Origin: Clostridiales bacterium
Lineage (GTDB): Bacteria; Bacillota; Clostridia; Christensenellales; JAISNN01
Direction of reading: 5' to 3'
NCBI GenBank assembly: GCA_031275485.1
Contig: JAISOS010000045.1
Span: forward strand, 1-51,317
DNA length: 51,317 nt
Shown: positions 41,542 to 51,317 of the stretch, piece by piece
Position numbering within the stretch: the first letter of the stretch is position 1
Layout: every line of letters begins with the position of its first letter
Notes under the pieces: generated by a model
Database searches by the model: none
Seen by the model: the letters and a program-made list of their open reading frames with translations, nothing else
What the model was told of the DNA's origin: nothing
Program-made: the position numbers and the translations under genes

Positions 41542-43536
41542 ATGCCAAACGATTTAATAACCCTGAACGTTTTGACGCTGGAACTGAACGATATTCTCGC
41601 GGGCGGAAAAATTGACAAAATTACCCAGCCAGAAAGGAATACCGTAACGCTTTCCGTGCGAAATAATGCGAAAAATTATACGCTTCTGCTCTCGTGCGCG
41701 CCCGGTATGCCGCGCATTCATTTGACGCGTCAAAAAAAGGAAAATCCGAAAAACGCGCCCGCATTTTGCATGTTGCTTAGGAAATATTTGGAAAGGAGCG
41801 CGATTCGTTCCGTTTCTTTGCTCGGCGGCGACAGAATTATAGCTCTCATATGCGAGGGAAAAAACGAGCTTTATGACCCCGTAAACCTTTCTCTTGTGTT
41901 GGAATTGATGTCCAGACACAGCAACATTTTTCTTCTTAGCGGCGAGTCGCGCATTTTGGGCACGGCGAAACCCGCTTTTTTGAGCGACGATAACGAAAGA
42001 CTGCTCATTGCGGGCGCGCCGTATTCGCCGCCTAAAAACGGCAAAACCGCGTTAGACGACGCGGACGGCATACGCAAACTGCTGTTGTCGCGGGACTCGG
42101 GCGGTTTCCGTCCGTTTTTCGCGGGAAATATCGGCGGCGTGTCCAAGGAAACGGCGGACGAAATCGCTTTCAGAGCGGGACTTTTCGACGCCGAATTTCC
42201 CATTGACGGCAAGCGGGCGGAGAGTGTAATATCGGTCGCAAAAGAATTCTGTTTCCTTGCCGATTCCGAAAAAAAATCGCCCCGCGTATTATTCAAAAAC
42301 GGCGTGCCCGTCGATTTTTTCGTTACCGAATACCGGCATTTAAATCCGTCGAATCCGCGCGCACCGTACGGACGGCAAGCCGATTTATCCGAGACGGAAA
42401 GCGGCTCAAATACCGGCTTCGGTTTATACGCCGCCGCGCCGAAAACTCCGAATTACGCGTCAGACGGTTCTTTAAACCCGCCCGTCCGTTGGGAATACGC
42501 GCGTTTCGCGGCTCTGAACGAAGCCGCCGATTGTTTTTATACCGAAAAGGAGCGACTCGATTCGGCCGAGCGCAAGGCGAGAGTTCTGAACGGCGTTTTG
42601 GCGAGGAGCATAAGCAAGGTTCAGAAAAAGATAGCCGACGACAAAAACAACATTTTCCTCTCCGAAAACGCTGAAAAATTTAAAAAATACGGCGAGCTGA
42701 TTTTAAACGATATATACCGCGCGCGCAAAAATACGGACGCGGTTATTCTGACCGATTACGAAAACGGCAAAAATATCTCAGTTCCGCTCTCGCCCGAGCT
42801 TACTCCCGCCGAAAACGCCGCCGCGTATTTTAAAAAATATTCCAAACTCAAGCGCACCGGAGAAAACGCGAAAAAAAATCTCGCGCAAAATTCCGCCGAG
42901 CTGGAATATCTGTTATCCGTGAGGGCTACCGTAGAGCTTGCCGAAAGTCCGGCACATTTTTCAGAAATTGAAAGCGAGCTTGCGGAACGCGGTTTGATAA
43001 AACCCTCGCGCGGCGGTTCGGAAAATCGAAATCACGGCGGCGGCATAAACGCAAGCAATCAACGCAAAGACGGCGGGGGTAGCGGAAAATGCTATCGCGC
43101 CATAGACGAAAAAAGTCGAGGTAACGGCGGCGGCGATGGAAAAAGCGGTAAAAACGGCGCGCGTAATCATAAAGGTATAGATCTTTACGAATGCGAGTAC
43201 GTCGGGTTCAAAATATACGCCGGACGAAACAACGTTCAGAGCGATTACGCGACGTTTTCGCTCGCGAAGGGCGGCGACATTTGGTTGCACGTAAAAAATT
43301 ACCACGGCGGACACGTCATAATAGCGGCGGAGGGGCGAGCCGTACCGGACTCGGTTATCGCGGCGGCGGCGGGACTCGCCGTATACTTTTCCCAAGCGCG
43401 CGGATCGTCCAAAATCCCCGTCGATTATACCGAACGGCGTAATGTGAAAAGATCCCCCGCAGGCAAGGGTACGGCCGTTTATTCGGATTTCAAAACCGTT
43501 CTCGCCGATTCGTTTTTGATTAAAAGATCATTTTAA
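41542..43536 (+). CDS. rqcH: Ribosome quality control protein RqcH (FbpA/NEMF family)
   Basis: It binds stalled 50S subunits and adds C-terminal alanine tails to nascent chains; older names are fibronectin-binding protein A. The N-terminal NFACT-N domain is clear (LNVLTLELNDILAGGKIDKITQPERNTV, in parts; VNLSLVLELMSRHSNIFLL). A long coiled coil and the NFACT-R domain follow, with GFKIYAGRNNVQSDYATFSLAKGGDIWLHV (in parts), HGGHVII and, later, a DYTERRNVKRSPAGKGTAVY-type end. Between the coiled coil and NFACT-R about 60 Gly/Asn/Lys/Ser-rich residues are inserted. I take the ATG at 41542, not the TTG at 41527 that overlaps the -10 box. Confidence 0.92.
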   Translation: MPNDLITLNVLTLELNDILAGGKIDKITQPERNTVTLSVRNNAKNYTLLLSCAPGMPRIHLTRQKKENPKNAPAFCMLLRKYLERSAIRSVSLLGGDRIIALICEGKNELYDPVNLSLVLELMSRHSNIFLLSGESRILGTAKPAFLSDDNERLLIAGAPYSPPKNGKTALDDADGIRKLLLSRDSGGFRPFFAGNIGGVSKETADEIAFRAGLFDAEFPIDGKRAESVISVAKEFCFLADSEKKSPRVLFKNGVPVDFFVTEYRHLNPSNPRAPYGRQADLSETESGSNTGFGLYAAAPKTPNYASDGSLNPPVRWEYARFAALNEAADCFYTEKERLDSAERKARVLNGVLARSISKVQKKIADDKNNIFLSENAEKFKKYGELILNDIYRARKNTDAVILTDYENGKNISVPLSPELTPAENAAAYFKKYSKLKRTGENAKKNLAQNSAELEYLLSVRATVELAESPAHFSEIESELAERGLIKPSRGGSENRNHGGGINASNQRKDGGGSGKCYRAIDEKSRGNGGGDGKSGKNGARNHKGIDLYECEYVGFKIYAGRNNVQSDYATFSLAKGGDIWLHVKNYHGGHVIIAAEGRAVPDSVIAAAAGLAVYFSQARGSSKIPVDYTERRNVKRSPAGKGTAVYSDFKTVLADSFLIKRSF

Positions 43537-44094
43537 TTTTTTGTCGATACGCGTCGGATGACGCGGAGATTTCGGCAAGGGAGATCGCATTGCGGTAACG
43601 GAAAAATGAAAGCCGTACCGAAGTGAGACCGGTCTAGATCTTTGCGAAGTTTGATAATAAAAGTAAACGGGAAAGCGTTTACGGAAATGGATAATTATGA
43701 ACTGACGCTATTGCTTGAAATGATATTTGCAAGCGGCGTTTATGCGCTAAGTGAAACCCTTTCAAACATTTTCACACGACTCAAGCAGGTTTACACCTCA
43801 AAAGCTAATGATTATTTATAATAATCTAAGGGAAGCTTTGGGATATTATATAACGGAGCAGGTTCGGAACAATCTGAGAGAGTTGCCAAAATAAATTAAG
43901 CAGGAGCATTTTGTCGTAAACGGCTGTAAAAACGATTAGAAATAGGAACGGCAAAATTATTTAGCATAATAGCGTTATGAAAATATGCGCATTGTGAATA
44001 TATCTAACGCGAAGGGCGACACTAAAGCGGCTACAATAAGCGAGTCTCTTGAAGACGGAAAATAAAGAACAAAATGGGGCTGAATCTTTCGCCG
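43537..44094. other. Intergenic region between rqcH and argH
   Basis: 558 nt between convergent genes. The only coding candidate is a 44-codon frame at 43687-43821 (separate entry). No convincing terminator for either neighbour. Confidence 0.4.
43687..43821 (+). CDS. Possible small protein or remnant (44 residues)
   Basis: The frame reads MDNYELTLLLEMIFASGVYA and continues to a TAA, with a composition like a real helical protein (phage-like). There is no ribosome binding site and no promoter, and the frame is short, so it may be a remnant of an element or chance. Confidence 0.2.
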   Translation: MDNYELTLLLEMIFASGVYALSETLSNIFTRLKQVYTSKANDYL

Positions 44095-45633
44095 TCACAA
44101 GAGCCGTATAATGCGTTTTGAACCGTTCAGCCGCTTTTTTAAATTAATTATGGATTTTTTGACCGCCGACGGTGCGGGACCGCCCTCCGACGACAGCTTT
44201 GAGAGCAGATTTTTTACGTCGATTGCCGCATAAACATCCTCGCCGAACAGCGCGCCGCGCTCCGAAAGCGCGTCGAATTCCGCGCGGGTAAGTTTTTCAT
44301 TAGACTTAGAGAGATTCGGCGACCGCAAAACGCTCGACTTCGGTTTGCCGGCTTCCGCGCGCGGAAGCTTTTCCTTGTCGCCGCCGTCCTTGCCGTGATA
44401 GGCGTTGAATTCCGCAAGAGTCAATTTGTCGAGAGGCCTTTTTTTAGCGAGAGCATAGCCGACCAAAAGGCTTGTGATTTCGTATGCCGTGCGGAAAGGA
44501 ATACCGCGGACCGAAACGAGGTAGTCTGCGGCGGCCGTCGCGTTTATATAGCCCGAGCCGCAAGCCTCGAGCATAACGGCGCGGTTATAGGTAAGCGACG
44601 CGGTCATTCCGGTGAGGAGATTAAGGCAGACGGCGAGCGTGTCGTACGCGTCGAAAAGCGGCTCCTTATCCTCCTGCATATCCTTGTTATAGGCGAGCGG
44701 CAGACCCTTCATCACGGTCAAAACCGTAGTCAGCGCGCCGTAAACTCTGCCCGTTTTTCCCCTTATAAGCTCCGCTATATCGGGGTTTCTTTTTTGCGGC
44801 ATTATGCTTGAGCCCGTAGAATACGCCTCGTCCACAGTTACATATCCGAAATCCGGAGAGGAAAACAGCACGATTTCCTCCGAAAAACGCGACATATGAA
44901 GCATGGTATTAGCCGCCGCGTAGATGAACTCCGAAACAAAATCTCTGTCCGAAACGCCGTCCAGGGAATTGTTTGAAATTTCGTCGAACCCCAAGAGCTC
45001 CGCAACGTAACGGCGGTCGATAGGATGCGTCGTTCCGGCGAGTGCGCCGCTGCCTAACGGCAACACGTTGAGTCGTTTTTTACAATCAAGGAAACGCGTC
45101 AAATCACGGTAAAACATTTCGGCGTAAGCCATAAGGTGGTGCGCGGCGGTCACTGGTTGCGCTTTTTGCATATGCGTAAAGCCCGGCATCACCGCGTCGG
45201 TGTTTTTTTCGGCCTTTTTAATCAGCGCGTCTATCAGCGAGAGCAAAAGCGCGGCGGTTTCTTTACACAGCCGCCGCACATACAACTTAGAATCAGTCGC
45301 CGTTTGATCGTTGCGGCTTCTCGCCGTGTGCAGTCTTTTTCCCGCGCCGCCCGCGCGTTTTATCAGCTCGGCTTCTATGAACATATGAATGTCCTCCGCT
45401 CCCTCTGCGCGCAAAAGCCCGCTTTCCATGTCGCGCCTAATTCCGTCCAAGCCGTCCGCGACGCTTTCCGCGTCCGCGCTCGATATTACGCCGCATTTTT
45501 CGAGCATTTTGGCGTGCGCGAGACTGCCCTCTATATCCTCTCTGAAAAGTCTCTTGTCAACCGACAGCGACGAGTTAAAAGCGTCCGCCGCAGGGTCGAT
45601 ATTTTTATTGAAATTTCCGGTACGGTAAGCCAT
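44095..45633 (-). CDS. argH: Argininosuccinate lyase
   Basis: It cleaves argininosuccinate to arginine and fumarate, the last step of arginine synthesis. The 512-residue protein has the fumarase-superfamily signature GSSIMPQKRNPD in the loop with the catalytic Ser, HTARSRNDQ and GFTHMQKAQPVT. It is about 50 residues longer than usual: near the C-terminus a Lys/Gly/Ser-rich segment separates two similar words, KLTLAEFNAY and KLTRAEFDAL, as if a short stretch was duplicated and diverged. The start lies 119 nt after the argG stop, with AAGGAACTC upstream. It forms an operon with argG. Confidence 0.94.
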   Translation of the reverse strand: MAYRTGNFNKNIDPAADAFNSSLSVDKRLFREDIEGSLAHAKMLEKCGVISSADAESVADGLDGIRRDMESGLLRAEGAEDIHMFIEAELIKRAGGAGKRLHTARSRNDQTATDSKLYVRRLCKETAALLLSLIDALIKKAEKNTDAVMPGFTHMQKAQPVTAAHHLMAYAEMFYRDLTRFLDCKKRLNVLPLGSGALAGTTHPIDRRYVAELLGFDEISNNSLDGVSDRDFVSEFIYAAANTMLHMSRFSEEIVLFSSPDFGYVTVDEAYSTGSSIMPQKRNPDIAELIRGKTGRVYGALTTVLTVMKGLPLAYNKDMQEDKEPLFDAYDTLAVCLNLLTGMTASLTYNRAVMLEACGSGYINATAAADYLVSVRGIPFRTAYEITSLLVGYALAKKRPLDKLTLAEFNAYHGKDGGDKEKLPRAEAGKPKSSVLRSPNLSKSNEKLTRAEFDALSERGALFGEDVYAAIDVKNLLSKLSSEGGPAPSAVKKSIINLKKRLNGSKRIIRLL

Positions 45634-45688
45634 ATATATATGAGTTCCTTTTTTAAAACGGAGAATTTTTTTATTTTTTAGAATAATA

Positions 45689-45726
45689 CGGAGGGAAGCC
45701 TTTTATCCGCAAAAGACTTCCCCCGC
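45689..45726. repeat. Dispersed palindrome, copy 10
   Basis: ACGGAGGGAAGCCTTTT and AAAAGACTTCCCCCGC arms around ATCCGC, between argG and argH of one operon. Confidence 0.75.
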
Positions 45727-45752
45727 ATAAGCTTTCAAATAAAATTTTATTT

Positions 45753-46961
45753 TTATTTTTTCTTAGAGTTCAATTTCAGCGCTCTGACTTTCAGAGGCAA
45801 ACCGAATAGGTTGATAAAGCCCTCCGCGTCCTTTTGATTATACACGTCGTCGGCGGAGAATGTGGCGATATCTATATCGTGCAGGGAATACGGACTTTTT
45901 ACGCCCGCATGATAGCATCTGCCTTTATATAATTTCAGGCGCACGGTTCCCGAAACGGGTTCGGCGGCTTTGTCGAAAAAAGCGGAGAGGCTTTCTCTTA
46001 AAGGCGTGTACCATTGCCCGTTATATACCAAATCGGCGAATTTCAGCGCGAGGTGCCGTTTTAAGTGGGCGGTTTCCTTGTCGAGGGTCACGCTCTCCAA
46101 AATTTTCAAAGCTTCGAACAGAATCGTGCCGCCGGGCGTTTCGTACACGCCGCGCGACTTCATCCCGACGAGACGGTTTTCGACCATATCGGCGACGCCC
46201 ACGGAATGCTTGGAGCCGAGCTTGTTGAGTTTTCGGAGCAACGCGAAGCCGCCGAGCTTTTTGCCGTTCAGCGCGGCGGGAACGGATTTTTCAAAATCGA
46301 TTTCGACGTATTCGGGCGCGCGCGAGGCGTTTTCGGGCGTTTTAGTCAGTAGCAGAACGTCGTCGGGAGCCTCGTTCATAGGATTCTCCAAAACGCCTCC
46401 TTCATGGCTCAGATGCCATATGTTTCTATCCATGCTGTACGGACGCTTTTTCGTTACGGGCACGGGAATATTTTTCTTTTCGGCGTACTCTATCGCCTCC
46501 TCGCGGGATTTGATATTCCATATCCGCCAAGGCGCGATAATTTTCAGAGCGGGATCAAGAGCTTTTACGGTTAGCTCGAAGCGCACTTGGTCGTTACCCT
46601 TGCCGGTGCAACCGTGACAGATTGCGTCCGCTTTTTCCCTTTCGGCGATCTCAACCAACCTTTTCGCGATGACGGGACGCGCCATACTTGTGCCGAGCAG
46701 GTATTTGTCCTCGTAGACCGCGCCGGCTTTCAGCGTGGGAAATATGAAATCCTCGACGAATTCGCGCCGCAAATCCTCGATATAAATTTTACTCGCGCCG
46801 GACCTCAACGCCTTTTCTTTCAACGGCTCAAGTTCCTCGCCCTGACCTACGTCGCCCACGACGGCTACGACCTCGCAGTCGTAGTTTTCCAAAAGCCACG
46901 GAATGATGATAGACGTATCCAATCCGCCCGAATAGGCGAGAACGATTTTCATTTTCGGCAT
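45753..46961 (-). CDS. argG: Argininosuccinate synthase
   Basis: It joins citrulline and aspartate with ATP to form argininosuccinate. The 402-residue protein starts [17 protein letters not shown], containing the ATP-binding P-loop of N-type ATP pyrophosphatases, and carries [13 protein letters not shown] and [11 protein letters not shown], all as in the family. I use the ATG at 46961, with GGAGGA seven bases upstream; the ATG at 46973 overlaps that site. It is the first gene of argGH. The leader (46962-47250) has a TATAAT at about 47030 on the minus strand and no obvious Arg leader peptide. Confidence 0.96.
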   Translation of the reverse strand: MPKMKIVLAYSGGLDTSIIIPWLLENYDCEVVAVVGDVGQGEELEPLKEKALRSGASKIYIEDLRREFVEDFIFPTLKAGAVYEDKYLLGTSMARPVIAKRLVEIAEREKADAICHGCTGKGNDQVRFELTVKALDPALKIIAPWRIWNIKSREEAIEYAEKKNIPVPVTKKRPYSMDRNIWHLSHEGGVLENPMNEAPDDVLLLTKTPENASRAPEYVEIDFEKSVPAALNGKKLGGFALLRKLNKLGSKHSVGVADMVENRLVGMKSRGVYETPGGTILFEALKILESVTLDKETAHLKRHLALKFADLVYNGQWYTPLRESLSAFFDKAAEPVSGTVRLKLYKGRCYHAGVKSPYSLHDIDIATFSADDVYNQKDAEGFINLFGLPLKVRALKLNSKKK

Positions 46962-47250
46962 AAATTCCTCCATAAATTGCGTAAACGATATTTTTTAATT
47001 TGACTTTTCGACTAATTATCATTATTATATTATAAAAGCGGGATTTAAGCAATAAAATAAACGGCTTATTTAAATATTTTTTCTTTCGGCATATACGGAA
47101 AAATCGGGAATTTACGGCGGCGTTATTTCAAATAAAATAATAAAATAATAAAACGATATATACGAAAACCCGAGGATTTTACAACGGCTTTAACGCCCGG
47201 TTGAAGCGGAATTATAGTTGCGGAAATATATTATAAAAAAGAGAAATTAA
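46962..47250. other. Divergent region between argG and ruvC
   Basis: AT-rich, 289 nt. On the minus strand a TATAAT box near 47030 with TTTATT 16 nt before it could serve argG. On the plus strand TATATTATAAA precedes ruvC. No ARG box or T-box recognised. Confidence 0.4.
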
Positions 47251-47757
47251 ATGATTATTTTAGGAATAGATCCCGGAATTGCGATAGTCGGGTACGGTAT
47301 AATCGGTTCCGAAAAGGGAATCCACACCGTTGTGGACTACGGCGTAATCGAAACGCCTCAAAGCGAAACTACGGCGGTTCGGCTCGCATTGCTGGCTGAG
47401 AGTATGGAAAAAATCATAAAAGCCCGCAGACCCGATTCCGTCGCTATCGAGGAGCTGTATTTTAACAACAATCAAAAAACCTTCATCCGCGTCGCCGAGG
47501 CGCGCGGCGTACTCCTCCACACCGCGATAAAGGAGTGCGGGCGGCTCTCCGAGTACACGCCGCTGCAAGTCAAACAATCGGTGACGGGCTACGGACGCGC
47601 CGATAAGCCGCAAATGCAGCAAATGGTCAAGCTACTCCTGAAATTAGACGCCGTACCTAGGCCCGACGACGCCGCCGACGCGCTCGCCGTCGCGCTCTGC
47701 CACGCGCAACACTGCCGCTCCGCCGAAGCCCGCGCGGGCTACGGGAGATATTGTTAA
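47251..47757 (+). CDS. ruvC: Holliday junction resolvase RuvC
   Basis: It cuts Holliday junctions symmetrically during recombination. The 168-residue protein has the RNase H-like fold with acidic catalytic residues: Asp7 in ILGIDPG, Glu in AIEELYFNNNQKT, and Asp in the C-terminal RPDDAADALAVALCHA. Length is standard. It is followed after about 250 nt by ruvA; a ruvB gene is not in the window, although the three are usually adjacent in Clostridia. Confidence 0.95.
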   Translation: MIILGIDPGIAIVGYGIIGSEKGIHTVVDYGVIETPQSETTAVRLALLAESMEKIIKARRPDSVAIEELYFNNNQKTFIRVAEARGVLLHTAIKECGRLSEYTPLQVKQSVTGYGRADKPQMQQMVKLLLKLDAVPRPDDAADALAVALCHAQHCRSAEARAGYGRYC

Positions 47758-48005
47758 GAGGTAGATTATTATTTTTCAGATTATGCGCGGTAAGCCTTTT
47801 GTGAATTCATCGGACCGGGCGGCAAACATGCGCGAGGGGCGCGGATGCGTCTTTATTCGCGGATATCTTGACAAAAAGCCGCACCCGCGTTTTTGCCTTT
47901 ATCTCCCTTGCGGCAAGCGGTTTTGTCATATGAACCGGTAAAAATTGGGAAAGAGGTACGGTGAAAAGGTTTATCCGTATAAATTTAAAAAAATAAGAGG
48001 GGAAA
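47758..48005. other. ruvC-ruvA spacer with half palindrome
   Basis: A left half of the dispersed palindrome (TGCGCGGTAAGCCTTTTGTG) lies at about 47784-47803. The rest is unremarkable. Confidence 0.4.
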
Positions 48006-48599
48006 ATGTTTTCATATATAAGGGGAAAGATTACGGACAAGGAAGCCGGCAGAATAACCGTCGAGAATAACGGAATAGGCTACGAGATTTTTGTTTCGTC
48101 AAATACGCTCGCGTATTTCAACAGGGGAGACGAGGCGCTTATTTACACTTATTTTCAAGTTAAGCAGGACGGGGCGGCTCTTCTCGGCTTTCAGAATAAG
48201 GAGGAAAAAAATATGTTCTCGCGCCTAATTACCGTAAACGGCATAGGTCCGAAAAACGCGCTTGCCATATTGAGCGGAATTACGCCCTGCGATTTGGCGT
48301 TCGCCGTCGCGAAAAACGATCCCGCGCTGCTTGCTAAGGTAAAAGGCATAGGCAAAAAAACTGCGGCGCGCATCGTTCTTGAATTGAAAGAAAAAATAGT
48401 TTTGGAGGATGGCGAGGTCGCGGGCGGCGCAGGCTCGGACGGTAACGGAAATTTGGGCGGGGGGACGGACGACGCGGTAGTCGCGCTACAGGCTCTGGGC
48501 TTTGCCCGCGCCGACGCTCTGAAAGCCGTAGGAAAGGCGGCGGCTTTGGTTAGCGGCACGGAAAACATTATCAGAGCGGCGTTGAAATTGATGAATTAA
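48006..48599 (+). CDS. ruvA: Holliday junction branch migration protein RuvA
   Basis: Tetramer that binds Holliday junctions and loads RuvB. The 197-residue protein has the OB fold start MFSYIRGKITDKEAGRITVENNG, the helix-hairpin-helix motifs (VNGIGPKNALAIL, VKGIGKKTAARIVLELKEK) and the C-terminal RuvB-binding domain (DAVVALQALGFARADALKAV). The flexible linker is Gly/Asn/Asp-rich (GGAGSDGNGNLGGGT). AGAGGGG lies just before the ATG. Confidence 0.95.
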   Translation: MFSYIRGKITDKEAGRITVENNGIGYEIFVSSNTLAYFNRGDEALIYTYFQVKQDGAALLGFQNKEEKNMFSRLITVNGIGPKNALAILSGITPCDLAFAVAKNDPALLAKVKGIGKKTAARIVLELKEKIVLEDGEVAGGAGSDGNGNLGGGTDDAVVALQALGFARADALKAVGKAAALVSGTENIIRAALKLMN

Positions 48600-50905
<2,306 letters not shown>

Positions 50906-51206
50906 TTTTCTATAATGGCTGATTTACGCGGGGAAACCGTTTTTTTAGAGCTTTAATTATTAAGACGTGTTTGAAAAATCTAAATTACGCGCCGTTCGAC
51001 GGTTTTTCCGCCGTGCGTCGTTGCGGCGCGCTCACATATAAAGCGCGAACGGCGCGTTTCGTTCCTTTTATTTTAAAAAATGGGAGTTCTAGAAATTCGT
51101 GATGATTTTGCCCCGTCCGTATCCCGTTTTTATCACGAAAATTTAGAATCCCCTAAAAAAGATTATGAGGACGCGCGGGAAAGCCTTTTGCAAACAAAAG
51201 GCTTTC
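50906..51206. other. Spacer after ligA
   Basis: About 300 nt with no gene. A half palindrome (ACGCGGGGAAACCG) is at 50926-50939, and the 20-nt repeated word AAAGCGCGAACGGCGCGTTT at 51040-51059. Confidence 0.5.
51174..51206. repeat. Dispersed palindrome interrupted by an insertion sequence
   Basis: CGCGGGAAAGCCTTTTG (51174-51190) and CAAAAGGCTTTC (51195-51206) pair exactly, but the expected CCGCG after 51206 is missing and insertion-sequence DNA begins. Confidence 0.75.
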
Positions 51207-51213
51207 AGACTGT

Positions 51214-51252
51214 AGACAAAGCCCCTGTTAAGTTTGATTTAACAGGGGCTTT
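51214..51252 (+). terminator. 17-bp hairpin at the insertion-sequence end
   Basis: GACAAAGCCCCTGTTAA pairs exactly with TTAACAGGGGCTTTGTC over a short loop. In transcripts entering from outside it would fold and could end or block readthrough and translation of the transposase. No long T run follows. Confidence 0.55.
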
Positions 51253-51262
51253 GTCGTATAAT
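51234..51262 (+). promoter_or_regulatory. Transposase promoter embedded in the hairpin
   Basis: TTGATT at 51234-51239 (in the hairpin loop and right arm), 17 nt, TATAAT at 51257-51262. RNA started here lacks the left arm, so it would not form the hairpin. The ATG at 51270 is eight bases after the -10. Confidence 0.65.
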
Positions 51263-51269
51263 AAGAAGC

Positions 51270-51317
51270 ATGTTAAGTATAAAGGAAAAAGAACAAAGAC
51301 GGCGGATAAAAATGCCG
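51270..51317 (+). CDS. Transposase, N-terminal fragment (partial)
   Basis: Sixteen residues are visible, MLSIKEKEQRRRIKMP, after which the window ends. This start resembles IS1182-type DDE transposases, a judgement from memory on a short stretch. No ribosome binding site precedes the ATG. Confidence 0.5.
   Translation, partial: MLSIKEKEQRRRIKMP

Larger units (their letters stand above)
51207..51317 (+). mobile_element. Left end of an insertion sequence (IS1182-like), cut by the window
   Basis: The segment starts with AGACTGTAGACAAAGCCCCT, likely the terminal inverted repeat, and forms a 17-bp perfect stem with the sequence at 51236-51252. A transposase start follows. Family assignment rests on the first 16 residues and is tentative; the right end is outside the window. 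Confidence 0.6.

Overview
The window looks like a chromosomal segment of an uncultured, low-to-medium G+C Clostridia-type Firmicute. The reasons are the gene content (long-form HflX, a site-2 protease-scpA-scpB cluster, RqcH, a SwrC-type RND permease, a MobV relaxase, a large serine recombinase), AGGAGG-like ribosome binding sites and consensus sigma-A promoters. No rRNA or marker gene fixes the lineage more closely. Most of the DNA is a housekeeping backbone with wide intergenic spaces. Two stretches are accessory: an integrated mobilizable element at about 17.2-25.6 kb and a decayed prophage patch at about 31.7-33.3 kb. A third element, an insertion sequence, enters at the right edge.

Layout. 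1-296: 3' end of an unrecognised gene. 386-3180: tyrosine biosynthesis operon (DAHP synthase, prephenate dehydrogenase) behind a 5' leader that encodes a tyrosine-rich peptide and can form mutually exclusive hairpins ending in an intrinsic terminator, i.e. a ribosome-stalling attenuator. 3399-3750: consensus promoter and intrinsic terminator around a stretch with no convincing gene (candidate small RNA). Then greA, a polytopic membrane protein, the M50 protease-scpA-scpB cluster, a 1746-residue RND permease with large extra segments in its porter domain, an unknown 256-residue protein and a tRNA-Leu(CAG).

17.2-25.6 kb: mobilizable island. It has a MobV relaxase and a small partner on the minus strand. 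A divergent XRE repressor shares an overlapping promoter/operator with them. A second promoter carrying a perfect palindrome leads into a DUF1413 protein, a single-chain nuclease-methylase-specificity (RMS) enzyme, a translationally coupled protein with a HEPN-type Rx4H motif, and a large serine recombinase. This RMS plus HEPN pair is the best candidate here for a poorly described defence system.

25.8-51.3 kb: hflX (minus) with an N-terminal JAMM-like motif, an orphan IS1-like InsA fragment, an 867-residue CvpA-like membrane protein, prophage debris (holin, frameshifted Cys-repeat gene), an alpha/beta hydrolase, type IIA topoisomerase B and A subunits, an RluA-type pseudouridine synthase, RqcH, argH and argG (minus), ruvC, ruvA, ligA, and the start of a transposase.

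Genome-wide traits visible here: (i) a dispersed intergenic palindrome of about 40 bp, about a dozen full copies plus half copies, one of them split by the insertion sequence; (ii) low-complexity Gly/Asn/Asp/Lys insertions in otherwise conserved housekeeping proteins; (iii) several genes whose -10 box ends only 6-7 nt before the ATG, suggesting leaderless transcripts; (iv) A-rich, T-poor leaders before several genes. All functional statements come from motif recognition by eye; no database search was possible.
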